Shown here in pieces: positions 7,858 through 15,731 of a stretch of DNA of 33,517 nt. The stretch's first letter is position 1, and every line of letters begins with the position of its first letter. The position numbers and the translations under genes are program-made. Source of the DNA: Archaeoglobaceae archaeon (lineage in GTDB: Archaea; Halobacteriota; Archaeoglobi; Archaeoglobales; Archaeoglobaceae); NCBI GenBank assembly GCA_015520485.1, contig WAPX01000030.1, forward strand, positions 1 through 33,517, in the 5' to 3' direction. Below the pieces are notes generated by a model, which was not told where the DNA came from, did not search any database, and was given only the letters and a program-made list of their open reading frames with translations.

Positions 7858-7921
7858 ACAGACTTTCCTGATGTACTTAGCTCTATCTAAAAAGCTATTC
7901 AAGAACAGAATTAAAGTCTGT
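7858..7921. repeat. 9-bp inverted repeat with nested stem
   Basis: ACAGACTTT (7858-7866) and AAAGTCTGT (7913-7921) are perfect complements 46 bases apart. A shorter TAGCT/AGCTA pair lies inside. It is located between the KaiC-like gene and the solute-binding protein gene, before the latter's TATA-like element near 7950. Confidence 0.4.
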
Positions 7922-7979
7922 ATTTACAGGGTTATCAAGTTTCAAAATAGATTTATTCAATGCTGACGTCCAGCAAACT

Positions 7980-8807
7980 ATGGAAATGCCAGTAATACCG
8001 GATGAAAGAGAAGATGACCTGCACAACCTCGAGTATGCGGACAGTGCGGAACTCATACTGTTCATGGCCGGAAACCAGTTCATGGTGATGGAGGAACTCG
8101 TAAAGGCGTTTCAGGAAGAGTACGGCGTTGAACGAATTTTTTATGAAACTCTGCCTCCGGGGTTATTGCTCAAGCAGATACTTGCCGGAGGAGTGATTTT
8201 CAAAGGCAAGGTTCTTCCGGGCACGGCGGACGTTTACTCTTCAGTAAGCGAGGACGCCATGAAAACGTTAAAGGATAGAGGGTTAATAGATGACTACTTT
8301 GTTTACCTTCACAATCGAATAGTTTTGATGGTTCCGGAAGGAAATCCTGCAGGAATCAGGTCTGTTTTAGACCTTGCAAGAGAAGACGTCAGAATATCTC
8401 AGCCAAATATTGAGAACGAGGACATAGCAAAATACATAGTTGAGATGTACCGCAAAGCCGGTGGTGAGGAACTGGTGAAAAGAATTTTGGAAGAAAAGAG
8501 AAAAACTGGTAAAACTATCCTTACGCTCGTTCACCACAGAGAGACGCCTGAGAGGATAATCAGGGAAGAGGTGGATGTCGGTCCTGTGTGGGCGACAGAG
8601 GTCGTTTACGCCAGAAAGAGAGGTTTGAAGGTTGAAGCAGTTGAAGTTGGTGAGGAGTTGGATCAGAGAGATAAGGTTAACTACTACATAACAAAACTCA
8701 AAAACTGCCCGAATCCAAAAAATGCGGAAAAGTTTCTGGAATTTATAAAGTCTGAAAAAGCACAGAAAATCTACGAAAAGTATGGTTTTGTCCCTCACTT
8801 CAGGTAG
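7980..8807 (+). CDS. periplasmic-binding-protein-fold protein without signal peptide
   Basis: The 275-residue protein resembles ABC-transporter solute-binding proteins of the ModA/SBP_bac_11 kind. It has a strand ELILFMAGNQ, then VKAFQEEYG, a GTADVYSSVSEDAM loop, a central IVLMVPEGNPAGIRSVLDL, and a C-terminal EFIKSEKAQKIYEKYGFVPH, which is the usual ending of this fold. The N-terminus is charged (MEMPVIPDEREDD) with no signal peptide or lipobox, so the protein should be cytoplasmic. No permease or ATPase gene is adjacent. It could be a ligand sensor or an oxyanion-binding accessory protein, but the ligand is unknown. A GATTTATT element 23-30 bases before ATG 7980 supports the start. Confidence 0.75.
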   Translation: MEMPVIPDEREDDLHNLEYADSAELILFMAGNQFMVMEELVKAFQEEYGVERIFYETLPPGLLLKQILAGGVIFKGKVLPGTADVYSSVSEDAMKTLKDRGLIDDYFVYLHNRIVLMVPEGNPAGIRSVLDLAREDVRISQPNIENEDIAKYIVEMYRKAGGEELVKRILEEKRKTGKTILTLVHHRETPERIIREEVDVGPVWATEVVYARKRGLKVEAVEVGEELDQRDKVNYYITKLKNCPNPKNAEKFLEFIKSEKAQKIYEKYGFVPHFR

Positions 8808-8869
8808 TTTTATATTTTATTGTTTACAAATAGTTAAAATAAAAAACATTAAATTTTAAACCATTACTG

Positions 8870-8885
8870 TATATACGCTATATAT
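8870..8885 (+). promoter_or_regulatory. purL promoter, TATA region
   Basis: TATATACGCTATATAT gives two overlapping TATA candidates about 100 bases before the chosen purL start. Transcription would start near 8900, leaving a leader of roughly 80 bases. This promoter lies inside the longer reading frame and so argues against the ATG at 8884 as the start. Confidence 0.5.
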
Positions 8886-8896
8886 GCTATGTATCT

Positions 8897-8935
8897 CCTC
8901 AGAATTTAAGTTCCAGTACTTACCAAATGCTGAGG
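8897..8935 (+). promoter_or_regulatory. nested hairpin in the purL leader
   Basis: CCTCAG (8897-8902) pairs with CTGAGG (8930-8935), and TAAGT (8907-8911) pairs with ACTTA (8918-8922) inside. It resembles no riboswitch I know. Confidence 0.35.
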
Positions 8936-8982
8936 TCAAGCAAATTCAAAACGAATTTAAGCAAAGATTTAGAAGGAGAAGC

Positions 8983-11271
8983 ATGCTGTATAACAGGGTT
9001 GACGTTCCTTTTGAACTGTACGAGATAAACATCCTCAACGCAGATGATGAAGATTTGAAAAAGATAAGCGAAGAGATGGGTCTTGCTCTGAACGTTGAGG
9101 AGATGAAGAGAATTAAAGATTACTTTGAGAGAGCTGGGAGGAATCCTTACGACATAGAACTTCAATCAATTGCTCAGGCTTGGAGTGAGCACTGCTGCTA
9201 CAAGAGCTCCAAGTGCTACCTCAGGCAGCACCTGTTTGGAGTTGAGGCTGACTACGTGATTTCGGCAATAGAGGAGGATGCAGGAGTTGTTGAATTTGAT
9301 GAAGATTACGCTTACGTCGTTGCGATGGAATCTCACAATCACCCATCAGCCATAGAGCCTTACGGTGGTGCCGCTACCGGTGTTGGCGGAATTCTGAGAG
9401 ATGTGCTGTGCATGGGTGCCCAGCCAGTGGCTCTGCTCGACCCCCTGTTTTTTGGGGAGCTCGACACGAAGTATGAGGAGTTACCCAGAGGGACCAAACA
9501 TCCACTTTACCTGCTATCAGGAGTCGTCTCGGGAATAAGGGATTACGGAAACAGGGTTGGCATTCCGACAGTTGCGGGGATGGTGTTCTTCGACAGGTCT
9601 TACCTGACAAACTGCATAGTAAACGTTGGGTGCGTGGGAATCGTCAGAAAGGACAGGATAGTCCACAGCAGAGCCGGAAATGCTGGAGACCTCTTCGTCC
9701 TTGCAGGAGGATACACTGGAAGGGACGGCATACACGGCGTAACCTTTGCCTCAGCCGAGCTCGACGAGAGCAGTGAAGAGGAGTCGAGAGGTGCAGTTCA
9801 GCTCGGAAACCCGATAGTAAAAGAGCCGCTCATTCACGCATGCCTCGAAATAGTGGAAAAAGGACTGCTCACAGGAATGAAAGACCTCGGAGGAGGAGGA
9901 TTGAGCTGCGTCATCGGAGAAATGGCTCTTTCCGCAGGATTTGGGGCTGAGGTCTGGCTGGACAAAGTTCCGTTAAAAGAAGAGGGAATGGCTCCGTGGG
10001 AGATATGGATCAGTGAGAGTCAGGAAAGAATGATGCTGACCGTCAGCCCGCAGCACGTTGATGAAGTGCTCTACATCTTTCAGAAGTGGGACATTCCCGC
10101 AGTCGTCGTCGGCAGGGTTACAGAGGACAGGAAGCTGAGAGTTTACTACATGGGGCACAAGATCTACGACATGGACATAGATTTCGTAGTTAAGGCAGTT
10201 GAATACTGCAGGGATTACACGATCAGAGAGGTTGTTGAGGTTGATGAGACTTCTGCAGTTCACGACTTGAAAGGGTTGATTCTCAAAATGCTCGAGCACC
10301 CGAACGTTGCGAGCAGGGAGTGGATCATCAGACAGTACGACCATCAGGTAAGAGCTTCGACAGTCCTTCCACCACTTCATGGAAGGGCAAATGCGGAAAC
10401 TCACGGAGATGCTGCAATCATAAGGCCGACGAATTCCTGGAAGGGTCTGGCGTTAACAGCTGACGTAAACCCGTGGATGTGCAGGATCAATCCGTTCTGG
10501 GGGGCTGCGAGTGCGTTTGACGAAGTAATCAGAAATCTCGTAGCCGTTAACGCCACCCCTCACAGCTTTGCCGACTGTCTGAACTTTGGAAATCCCGAAA
10601 AACCGGAGAGAATGGGAGAATTCGTGGAGAGCGTTAAAGCACTCGGATGGATGGCGAGAGGCTATCCCCTTCCGTGTGTTAGCGGAAACGTAAGTTTCTA
10701 CAACGAAACTTCTCACTCCGCAATAGCTCCCACTCCCACGCTGATGGGCATAGGCGTAGTTGAGGATGTGAGAGAGGCGGTAACATCGCATTTCAAGGGC
10801 AAAGGAGACGTCGTGCTGGTCGGAGAGACGAAAAAGGAGTTTGGAGGCAGTCTTTACTGCAGGCTGACGAACCAGAGGAGCACTGTGGTTCCCAAAACCT
10901 CTCCGGATAAGCTGAGGACTTACGCCAGAGCCATGCTCGATTCGTTTGGCCATTTCAGGGTTTACGCATGTCATGACCTGAGCGAGGGTGGGTTAGCTGT
11001 GGCACTGGCAGAGATGTGCATAGGGGGTTCGGGATGCAGAATTAAGGGAGTCGGAGACTACGTTTCACTGTTCTCAGAGTCGAATACGAGGTGGGTCGTG
11101 GAGGTTGATGGAGGAGAGGAATTCGTGGCTTTCCTCGGTGAAAGAGGCGTTAAAGCGGAGGTTATTGGAGAAAGCACAGGTGATACTCTCGAAATAGGAG
11201 ACATTTCAATCAGCACAGATAAAATGGAAAGAGCGTGGAGAAACGGCTTAGTCAAATATACCGGGTGGTAA
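8983..11271 (+). CDS. purL: phosphoribosylformylglycinamidine synthase subunit II
   Basis: This enzyme uses ATP and ammonia passed from the PurQ glutaminase to convert FGAR to FGAM in purine synthesis. The 762-residue length fits the small-type PurL that works with separate PurS and PurQ. Conserved segments are [12 protein letters not shown], the [20 protein letters not shown] loop, [11 protein letters not shown] and, in the second half, [16 protein letters not shown]. The start is ATG 8983, preceded by GGAG at 8975-8978. The frame is open back to an ATG at 8884, but that 33-residue extension (basic, unlike PurL) overlaps the promoter. purS and purQ are not in this window, so the gene appears to be separate here. 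Confidence 0.95.
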   Translation: MLYNRVDVPFELYEINILNADDEDLKKISEEMGLALNVEEMKRIKDYFERAGRNPYDIELQSIAQAWSEHCCYKSSKCYLRQHLFGVEADYVISAIEEDAGVVEFDEDYAYVVAMESHNHPSAIEPYGGAATGVGGILRDVLCMGAQPVALLDPLFFGELDTKYEELPRGTKHPLYLLSGVVSGIRDYGNRVGIPTVAGMVFFDRSYLTNCIVNVGCVGIVRKDRIVHSRAGNAGDLFVLAGGYTGRDGIHGVTFASAELDESSEEESRGAVQLGNPIVKEPLIHACLEIVEKGLLTGMKDLGGGGLSCVIGEMALSAGFGAEVWLDKVPLKEEGMAPWEIWISESQERMMLTVSPQHVDEVLYIFQKWDIPAVVVGRVTEDRKLRVYYMGHKIYDMDIDFVVKAVEYCRDYTIREVVEVDETSAVHDLKGLILKMLEHPNVASREWIIRQYDHQVRASTVLPPLHGRANAETHGDAAIIRPTNSWKGLALTADVNPWMCRINPFWGAASAFDEVIRNLVAVNATPHSFADCLNFGNPEKPERMGEFVESVKALGWMARGYPLPCVSGNVSFYNETSHSAIAPTPTLMGIGVVEDVREAVTSHFKGKGDVVLVGETKKEFGGSLYCRLTNQRSTVVPKTSPDKLRTYARAMLDSFGHFRVYACHDLSEGGLAVALAEMCIGGSGCRIKGVGDYVSLFSESNTRWVVEVDGGEEFVAFLGERGVKAEVIGESTGDTLEIGDISISTDKMERAWRNGLVKYTGW

Positions 11272-11352
11272 GCATAGGTTCATCTGAGCCGTATTTCTCA
11301 CTTCAAAATTGCTAAATTGCTAAAATAAAACAGAAAATAGACAGGGAAGACC

Positions 11353-12102
11353 ATGAAAGGTATTAACGTGTACTTCATAGGTACTGCTGGCAGCGGAAAA
11401 ACTCACCTGCTTGCTGCTTTTTCAGAGTGGCTCGACTTCCACAAAATAGATCATGTAACGGTCAACCTCGATCCGGGAAGCGAGGACATGCCTTACTCTC
11501 CTGACATCGACATCAGGGAGTACTTCACCTTGAACGACATAATGCTCAGGTACGGGGTTGGGCCAAACGGAGCCCAGATACTCGGGGCTGACCTTTTAGG
11601 AGCGGAAATAGACGAGATAAAGGATGAAATCGAATACTACGACGTCCCGTACGTGCTGATAGACACACCGGGACAGATGGAGCTTTTTACCCTGAGGAGA
11701 AGTGGTGAAATAGTCGTAAACGTTCTGGGAAAGGACAGCGTAGCAGTATTCCTTTTCGATCCCGTAATATCCAAAACGCCGGACGGCTTCGTATCCGTTA
11801 CATTTCTCATGGCTTCTTCCGTTTTCAGGCTCAAAATACCCCACATACCCGTTCTGTCAAAGTGCGATCTCTTGGGGACGAGGGAGATAGAGAGAATAGA
11901 GAGCTGGAGCGACCCGGACGTTCTTTACTCTGAGCTCGGAAGCGGTGTGGAAAGAGAGGTGTTTCACGTGGTCAGAGAGGCTGGATTTCTTCAAAAACCA
12001 GTACCCGTTTCGGCAAAAAAGGGATATGGAATGGAAGACGTCTACGACAGCATACAGGAAATATTCTACGGAGGGGAGGATATGGACAGAATTCTGTACT
12101 GA
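11353..12102 (+). CDS. GPN-loop GTPase
   Basis: The 249-residue P-loop GTPase has G1 FIGTAGSGKTHL, the family-defining GPN tripeptide in RYGVGPNGAQ, G3 LIDTPGQMEL and G4 SKCDLL. Archaeal members such as Pyrococcus PAB0955 are dimeric. Their eukaryotic relatives (GPN1-3/Npa3) help assemble and import RNA polymerase II. The archaeal role is not settled but may concern RNA polymerase or other complex assembly. ATG 11353 is preceded by GGGAAG. The short region before it carries a tandem ATTGCTAA pair (about 11308-11325). It stands alone on the plus strand after purL. Confidence 0.92.
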   Translation: MKGINVYFIGTAGSGKTHLLAAFSEWLDFHKIDHVTVNLDPGSEDMPYSPDIDIREYFTLNDIMLRYGVGPNGAQILGADLLGAEIDEIKDEIEYYDVPYVLIDTPGQMELFTLRRSGEIVVNVLGKDSVAVFLFDPVISKTPDGFVSVTFLMASSVFRLKIPHIPVLSKCDLLGTREIERIESWSDPDVLYSELGSGVEREVFHVVREAGFLQKPVPVSAKKGYGMEDVYDSIQEIFYGGEDMDRILY

Positions 12103-12284
12103 ACTTTTTACTCTAAATAATTTATGATTTTATTTACGAAGTGTTTATCCTTGACAACCTCCTATTGTTTATCGTTTTATTATTGTTGTACTACAGCAGA
12201 TCACGACAGGCAGACACAAAGCCAAATTATCAACTTCAAACCCTTTAAGCAAAAGACTTTAAGTAACAGAAAATCAACGTAAGC

Positions 12285-13472
12285 ATGGATATTTTAACAG
12301 CAATTCTTGGAGTGCTGCTCGGAATTTTTACGGGCATCACTCCGGGAATCCACGTCAACACAGCAATAGCCCTCCTCGTCGCAGGAAGACAGATTAACAA
12401 AGAACTTACGATTCTGATAATTTCTGCCACCATAGCCCACACTTTTGCAGACGCAATTCCTGCAACCTTCCTTGGGATTCCGGACGTGAGTTTTGCCGTT
12501 TCGGCGTACCCGGCACATGAGATGTGTCTCGAGGGAAGGGGAATTGAAGCAGTGACAATATCAGCTTTTTCAGGCATTATAGCCGTCGTTCTCACATTAC
12601 CGCTATTTTTCCTGATGCTTAAGTACTTGAGAGGTGGCTACACTGAAAGCCTCGTACTACCCGTTCTGGTGTTAACGTCCATTTTTATCGTTTTTAGAGA
12701 GAAAGGAGATATTTTTGGCGGAAGGCATTCAAGAGTTCTGAATTGCATAAAGGCCTTAACAGTTTTCACGTTATCAGGAATTCTGGGCACCCTCGTTTTT
12801 AAGTTAAACGCAAAAAACCTGCTCTTACCTCTGTTTTCCGGTCTGTTCGCATTTCCTATCCTTTACAGAGGTGCGAGGGGAACCAAAAATCTGCCGGGGC
12901 AGGAGGTGGGAGTTAAGCTAAAACCGCTCTCTGCGTTAACCGGAACTCTCTCCGGATCTCTTGTTTCGCTCTTTCCGGGAATAAGCTCTGGAGTGGCTTC
13001 TGCACTGGCTGTTTCCCCGTTTAAAGAGAGCGAAGCCGATAACTACGTTTCTGCTACCGGTGCTGCAAACACGTCCAACGCCCTGCTGTGTTTCGCTGTA
13101 CTGATGAGTACCGGTAAATCGAGAAGTGGAGCGGCTTTAGCTTTAAGGACGATTTACAGGATTTTGAATCCAGCAGATATCTTGCTTCTCTGCGTGTTTT
13201 CAGCCCTGCTTTCCGCAATTCTAACAATTCTGCTTGGAATTTTTACTGAAAGAGTGCTGAGAAGACTGAATTTAAGAATTCTGTGTTCTGTGAGCTTGAT
13301 CTTTCTCACACTGGCAGTTCTTTACCTCACGAAAGTTACAGGGCTGCTTCTGTTCGCTCTCAGCATCCCTGTTGGATTGCTGCCGGAAATACTTGAGGTA
13401 AAGAGGTTAAACTGCATGGGCTGTTTGCTCCTCCCCCTAACTCTCAGCAGGTTAGGCCTGACTGGTTTTTGA
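12285..13472 (+). CDS. TctA/DUF112-like membrane permease
   Basis: The 395-residue integral membrane protein has about ten hydrophobic segments. Two related motifs mark the internal duplication of the TctA family: GIFTGITPGIHVNTA near residue 15 and a second LFPGISSGVASALAV near 230, each before a helix. Bacterial TctA is the large membrane subunit of tripartite tricarboxylate transporters, working with TctB and a TctC binding protein. Neither partner is adjacent here, and archaeal members of this type are usually alone. The transported substrate is unknown. A CTTTAAG element about 25 bases before ATG 12285 supports the start. Confidence 0.85.
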   Translation: MDILTAILGVLLGIFTGITPGIHVNTAIALLVAGRQINKELTILIISATIAHTFADAIPATFLGIPDVSFAVSAYPAHEMCLEGRGIEAVTISAFSGIIAVVLTLPLFFLMLKYLRGGYTESLVLPVLVLTSIFIVFREKGDIFGGRHSRVLNCIKALTVFTLSGILGTLVFKLNAKNLLLPLFSGLFAFPILYRGARGTKNLPGQEVGVKLKPLSALTGTLSGSLVSLFPGISSGVASALAVSPFKESEADNYVSATGAANTSNALLCFAVLMSTGKSRSGAALALRTIYRILNPADILLLCVFSALLSAILTILLGIFTERVLRRLNLRILCSVSLIFLTLAVLYLTKVTGLLLFALSIPVGLLPEILEVKRLNCMGCLLLPLTLSRLGLTGF

Positions 13473-13527
13473 TGGCCGGGTGACTGGTGAAAGACTGTCA
13501 GGAGATATGGTATTCTCAGTTCTGTCC

Positions 13528-13556
13528 TTTTAATTTTTTCCTTTAACTTGTTTTTT
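13528..13556 (+). terminator. T-rich terminator region after the permease gene
   Basis: Three T-rich tracts (TTTTAATTTTTT, then TTTAA, then TTTTTT) follow the permease gene without a GC hairpin. This is the usual form of archaeal transcription termination. Confidence 0.5.
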
Positions 13557-13634
13557 ACTCAAAGCAAATATATTAGACAATGTCTCAAATCTCTCGGTAT
13601 CTGTCTTATCCTCTAAGCAATTTACTCGCTAACT

Positions 13635-13887
13635 TCATAATCCTAAGTTCTCAGCAAGGATATAAATTCTCTTTCTCACTTCTTCTTCAAACCTGTCGTT
13701 TAATACAAGGAAGGAGGCCAAATCTGGTAAGTTTATGAGTTTAGACGTCAACCCCCTCTCTATTGAATTCGTCAAGAACTCTCCTGACGTCTTCGGATTG
13801 CTCACTTCCATACCTTCTGATTGCTCCTAAGATAGCAACTCCCGCCATCTTTCCAAAATACTTTACCAGTTGCTTTATCTCTATCAT
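13635..13887 (-). pseudogene. small gene, apparently frameshifted, unknown function
   Basis: An ATG at 13887 lies 11 bases after the stop of the PD-(D/E)XK-like gene and opens a 48-residue frame (13741-13887) of plausible protein composition: MIEIKQLVKYFGKMAGVAIL, then a charged helix ending FNREGVDV. Directly after its TAA, a shift of one base continues as SKLINLPDLASFLVLNDRF and then EEEVRKRIYILAENLGL to a TGA at 13635. The join gives a coherent protein of about 85 residues, so I read it as one gene broken by a one-base indel near 13744. It may instead be an intact 48-residue protein followed by chance coding-like sequence. No family recognised. Confidence 0.45.
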
Positions 13888-13898
13888 GCTTTGAAATT

Positions 13899-14618
13899 CT
13901 AACTCATCACTATTTCTTTTGCAATTGTTTTCTCCTCTTGTCTTAGCTCGGCGAAATACTTACGCAGCTTTCCACTACCCCTTGCCTCTTCGAATATGAG
14001 ATTGAAAGTCTTTAGAATGCTTAATATTCTAGGTTCGATTACCGAAACGTACTCCGGTCTCTTGGTCTTCACGCCACGGATTATCAAATCGTAAGCGACC
14101 TCGTCTCTAAAGTTGCTTGGAATCTCCTTGACGATGTAAATCAGAGCTAAAAGGTTAATAGAATCTTCGATGAAGTCGTCCAGCCCAGATTCCCTGAGCG
14201 TCTGGACGAATTTCTCAACTTTCCCTTCTTCCACAATAGAGGGAGGAGGGAGACGGAAATCAGAGGGAAACCTTGGAAAGCTGGGTGATATGCTTAAAAC
14301 TCTTCTAAGTTCATTCTCAAAATGCTTGTAGTGAACAACTTGTATGGTTTTGCCATGTACTTCTATTCTCATTTCCTGATCCAGATTATCTACGATAACA
14401 AAAGCGAGGTTCAAATTTGTTTTTGATAATTTTTCAGCATCTTTCTTTGAATCACTTGTTCGACTAACTTCGATGCCAATTGATTTTCTGTGTGATTTAC
14501 TGTATCCATACACATCGGTTCTCTCCGTTGAAGATATGTAATGCTCCAGCTCGGCATCAAAATCGTAGTACTCAAGTATAGCTTTAAGATACTCCTGAAT
14601 TTTGCGATGCTTCTCCAA
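13899..14618 (-). CDS. PD-(D/E)XK-like nuclease-fold protein, unknown function
   Basis: I do not recognise a named family. In the N-terminal third, TDVYGYS (D35) is followed by SIGIEVSR (E50), then a charged helix KKDAEKLSK and a strand LAFVIVDN. This is the order of the restriction-endonuclease core, D...(E)xK, although the usual lysine after the glutamate is replaced by S/R. The C-terminal 120 residues are helical. The start is a TTG at 14618, seven bases behind a perfect GGAGGTGG. The frame is open to an ATG at 14738, but a TATA element lies in that stretch. Total 239 residues. The gene is next to a broken small gene and a gene-poor gap, which suggests an accessory or acquired segment. Confidence 0.6.
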   Translation of the reverse strand: MEKHRKIQEYLKAILEYYDFDAELEHYISSTERTDVYGYSKSHRKSIGIEVSRTSDSKKDAEKLSKTNLNLAFVIVDNLDQEMRIEVHGKTIQVVHYKHFENELRRVLSISPSFPRFPSDFRLPPPSIVEEGKVEKFVQTLRESGLDDFIEDSINLLALIYIVKEIPSNFRDEVAYDLIIRGVKTKRPEYVSVIEPRILSILKTFNLIFEEARGSGKLRKYFAELRQEEKTIAKEIVMS

Positions 14619-15013
14619 AATAATACCACCTCCACTACTGTCAATCGTAGTTTGCGAATCTATTGTACAGGAGGTTGCCAAGGCAATGCTTTTCTCGCTG
14701 TGTGAAATACTGTTTAAATATCTCTGAGGTGTATCCATTATTATTATAGTCCTGTGCAGAAAGTGTTATACCTATCCCAACTGTTATTCAACTCAACAGT
14801 GGCAGATAAACCATAGAATCAGCATATTCTCATAACCTTATGTTTGGAGCGTTGTGCACCTGACTACAATGTTTCGCTCTGTTGAAAAAATAGCTACAAC
14901 AATTACTGGTATAAAGAATTGAAACAATAGTCTATCAGTATTCATTAATCCAGAACTTTTCCATAAATCTGTACTTATTTTCAAACAAGATAAAGCACAA
15001 AATAAATTAAAAA
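14619..15013. other. A+T-rich gene-poor gap
   Basis: Apart from the promoter and ribosome site of the preceding minus-strand gene, I find no open frame, tRNA or intact repeat array here. It contains an ACTGTT/AACAGT hairpin-like pair (near 14780-14800) and a possible lone CRISPR-type repeat ending GAATTGAAAC near 14916-14925. Confidence 0.5.
14711..14720 (-). promoter_or_regulatory. TATA element of the PD-(D/E)XK-like gene
   Basis: Minus-strand TATTTAAACA is a near-consensus archaeal TATA box. It lies ~95 bases before the TTG at 14618, predicting a leader of about 70 bases that ends in the GGAGGTGG site. Confidence 0.5.
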
Positions 15014-15673
15014 TCAAAACTCAAGCAGTTTTCTTATTCTGGCTTCGCTCTCTCCAAGGTTTTCAGCTATTCTGTCAGGAGAGCTAATTCCCGTAACTTC
15101 CGAGTAAAGCTTGACGAAATCCGCAGCAACTTCGTCATCGTCCAGATCCCACATACCAGAAAAGAACGGATGAAAGTCCTCGAGAAAGTCTGCAAGCTTC
15201 CCCTCTGTTTTTCCCTCTAACATCATCGAAACGTAGTCTTCGTCGAAAAAGGAGCAATCCCTGAGAATCTTTATCACAGCCCTTCTCAAAGACTCTACGT
15301 CGTACTGTTTTCCGGGAGGGGAATATATCTCCAATATCGAATCCATTTCCTCCCTGCTGAACGGGAAAACCCTCTCCCTGTTCCTCCTATCCCTGCATAT
15401 CTCCATTAAAATACTGTGAGTTCTCCTGTCCACATACGCAATTCTGCTCTTTCCAGCGCTGGTCAGCCTGACGACGTACCTGCCGCTGCTGTCGGGATTT
15501 CTTCTCACGTCCTTTTTTACGAGGTTTTCCAATTCATCTCCCGTTGCGAGTGTGGATATTATTAGCCTCACCATGCCGTGGTGCAGGCTGGATTTCCTTG
15601 AAGTTACGGATATGTGGTGAATGTCGAAGTCGAGCCTCATTAGCTCATCCTTCATTCTGTCAGAAATTTGCAT
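15014..15673 (-). CDS. tyrosine-recombinase-like protein lacking catalytic residues
   Basis: The 219-residue protein aligns by eye with the catalytic domain of archaeal XerC/D-type integrases. MVRLIISTLATGDELENLV corresponds to the usual helix ending in TGLR-SEL, GRYVVRLTSAGKSRIAYV to the beta-hairpin with its lysine, RVFPFSREEMDSIL to the next helix, and ESLRRAVIKIL to HxLRH. The first catalytic Arg is replaced (GDE), the HxxR His is missing, and I see no convincing nucleophilic Tyr. It may be a domesticated DNA-binding relative rather than an enzyme. Start ATG 15673 has GGAGGT at the right spacing, which rules out ATG 15700. It is divergent from the OB-fold/primase genes, with a shared ~60-base gap. 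Confidence 0.5.
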   Translation of the reverse strand: MQISDRMKDELMRLDFDIHHISVTSRKSSLHHGMVRLIISTLATGDELENLVKKDVRRNPDSSGRYVVRLTSAGKSRIAYVDRRTHSILMEICRDRRNRERVFPFSREEMDSILEIYSPPGKQYDVESLRRAVIKILRDCSFFDEDYVSMMLEGKTEGKLADFLEDFHPFFSGMWDLDDDEVAADFVKLYSEVTGISSPDRIAENLGESEARIRKLLEF

Positions 15674-15731
15674 GTCCCAACCTCCGACATTTATGGGCAA
15701 TAATTTTTAGGGTGGTGTGAAAGGTTTAACG

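Noticed and set aside
8884-8982. N-terminal extension of PurL from ATG 8884
   Set aside because: It overlaps the TATA region and the leader hairpin, has no ribosome site and does not resemble PurL N-termini. ATG 8983 has GGAG at good spacing.
10453-10974. Long antisense frame (173 residues) inside purL
   Set aside because: It is a frame opposite a strongly conserved gene with no start signals. Such shadows are common in purL.
14619-14738. Longer start of the PD-(D/E)XK-like protein at ATG 14738
   Set aside because: The stretch contains a near-consensus TATA box and low-complexity Ser/Thr-rich peptide. The TTG at 14618 follows a perfect GGAGGTGG at seven bases.
14619-15013. CRISPR array
   Set aside because: Only one repeat-like sequence was found and no regularly spaced copies or cas genes. 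It is reported only as a possible lone repeat.
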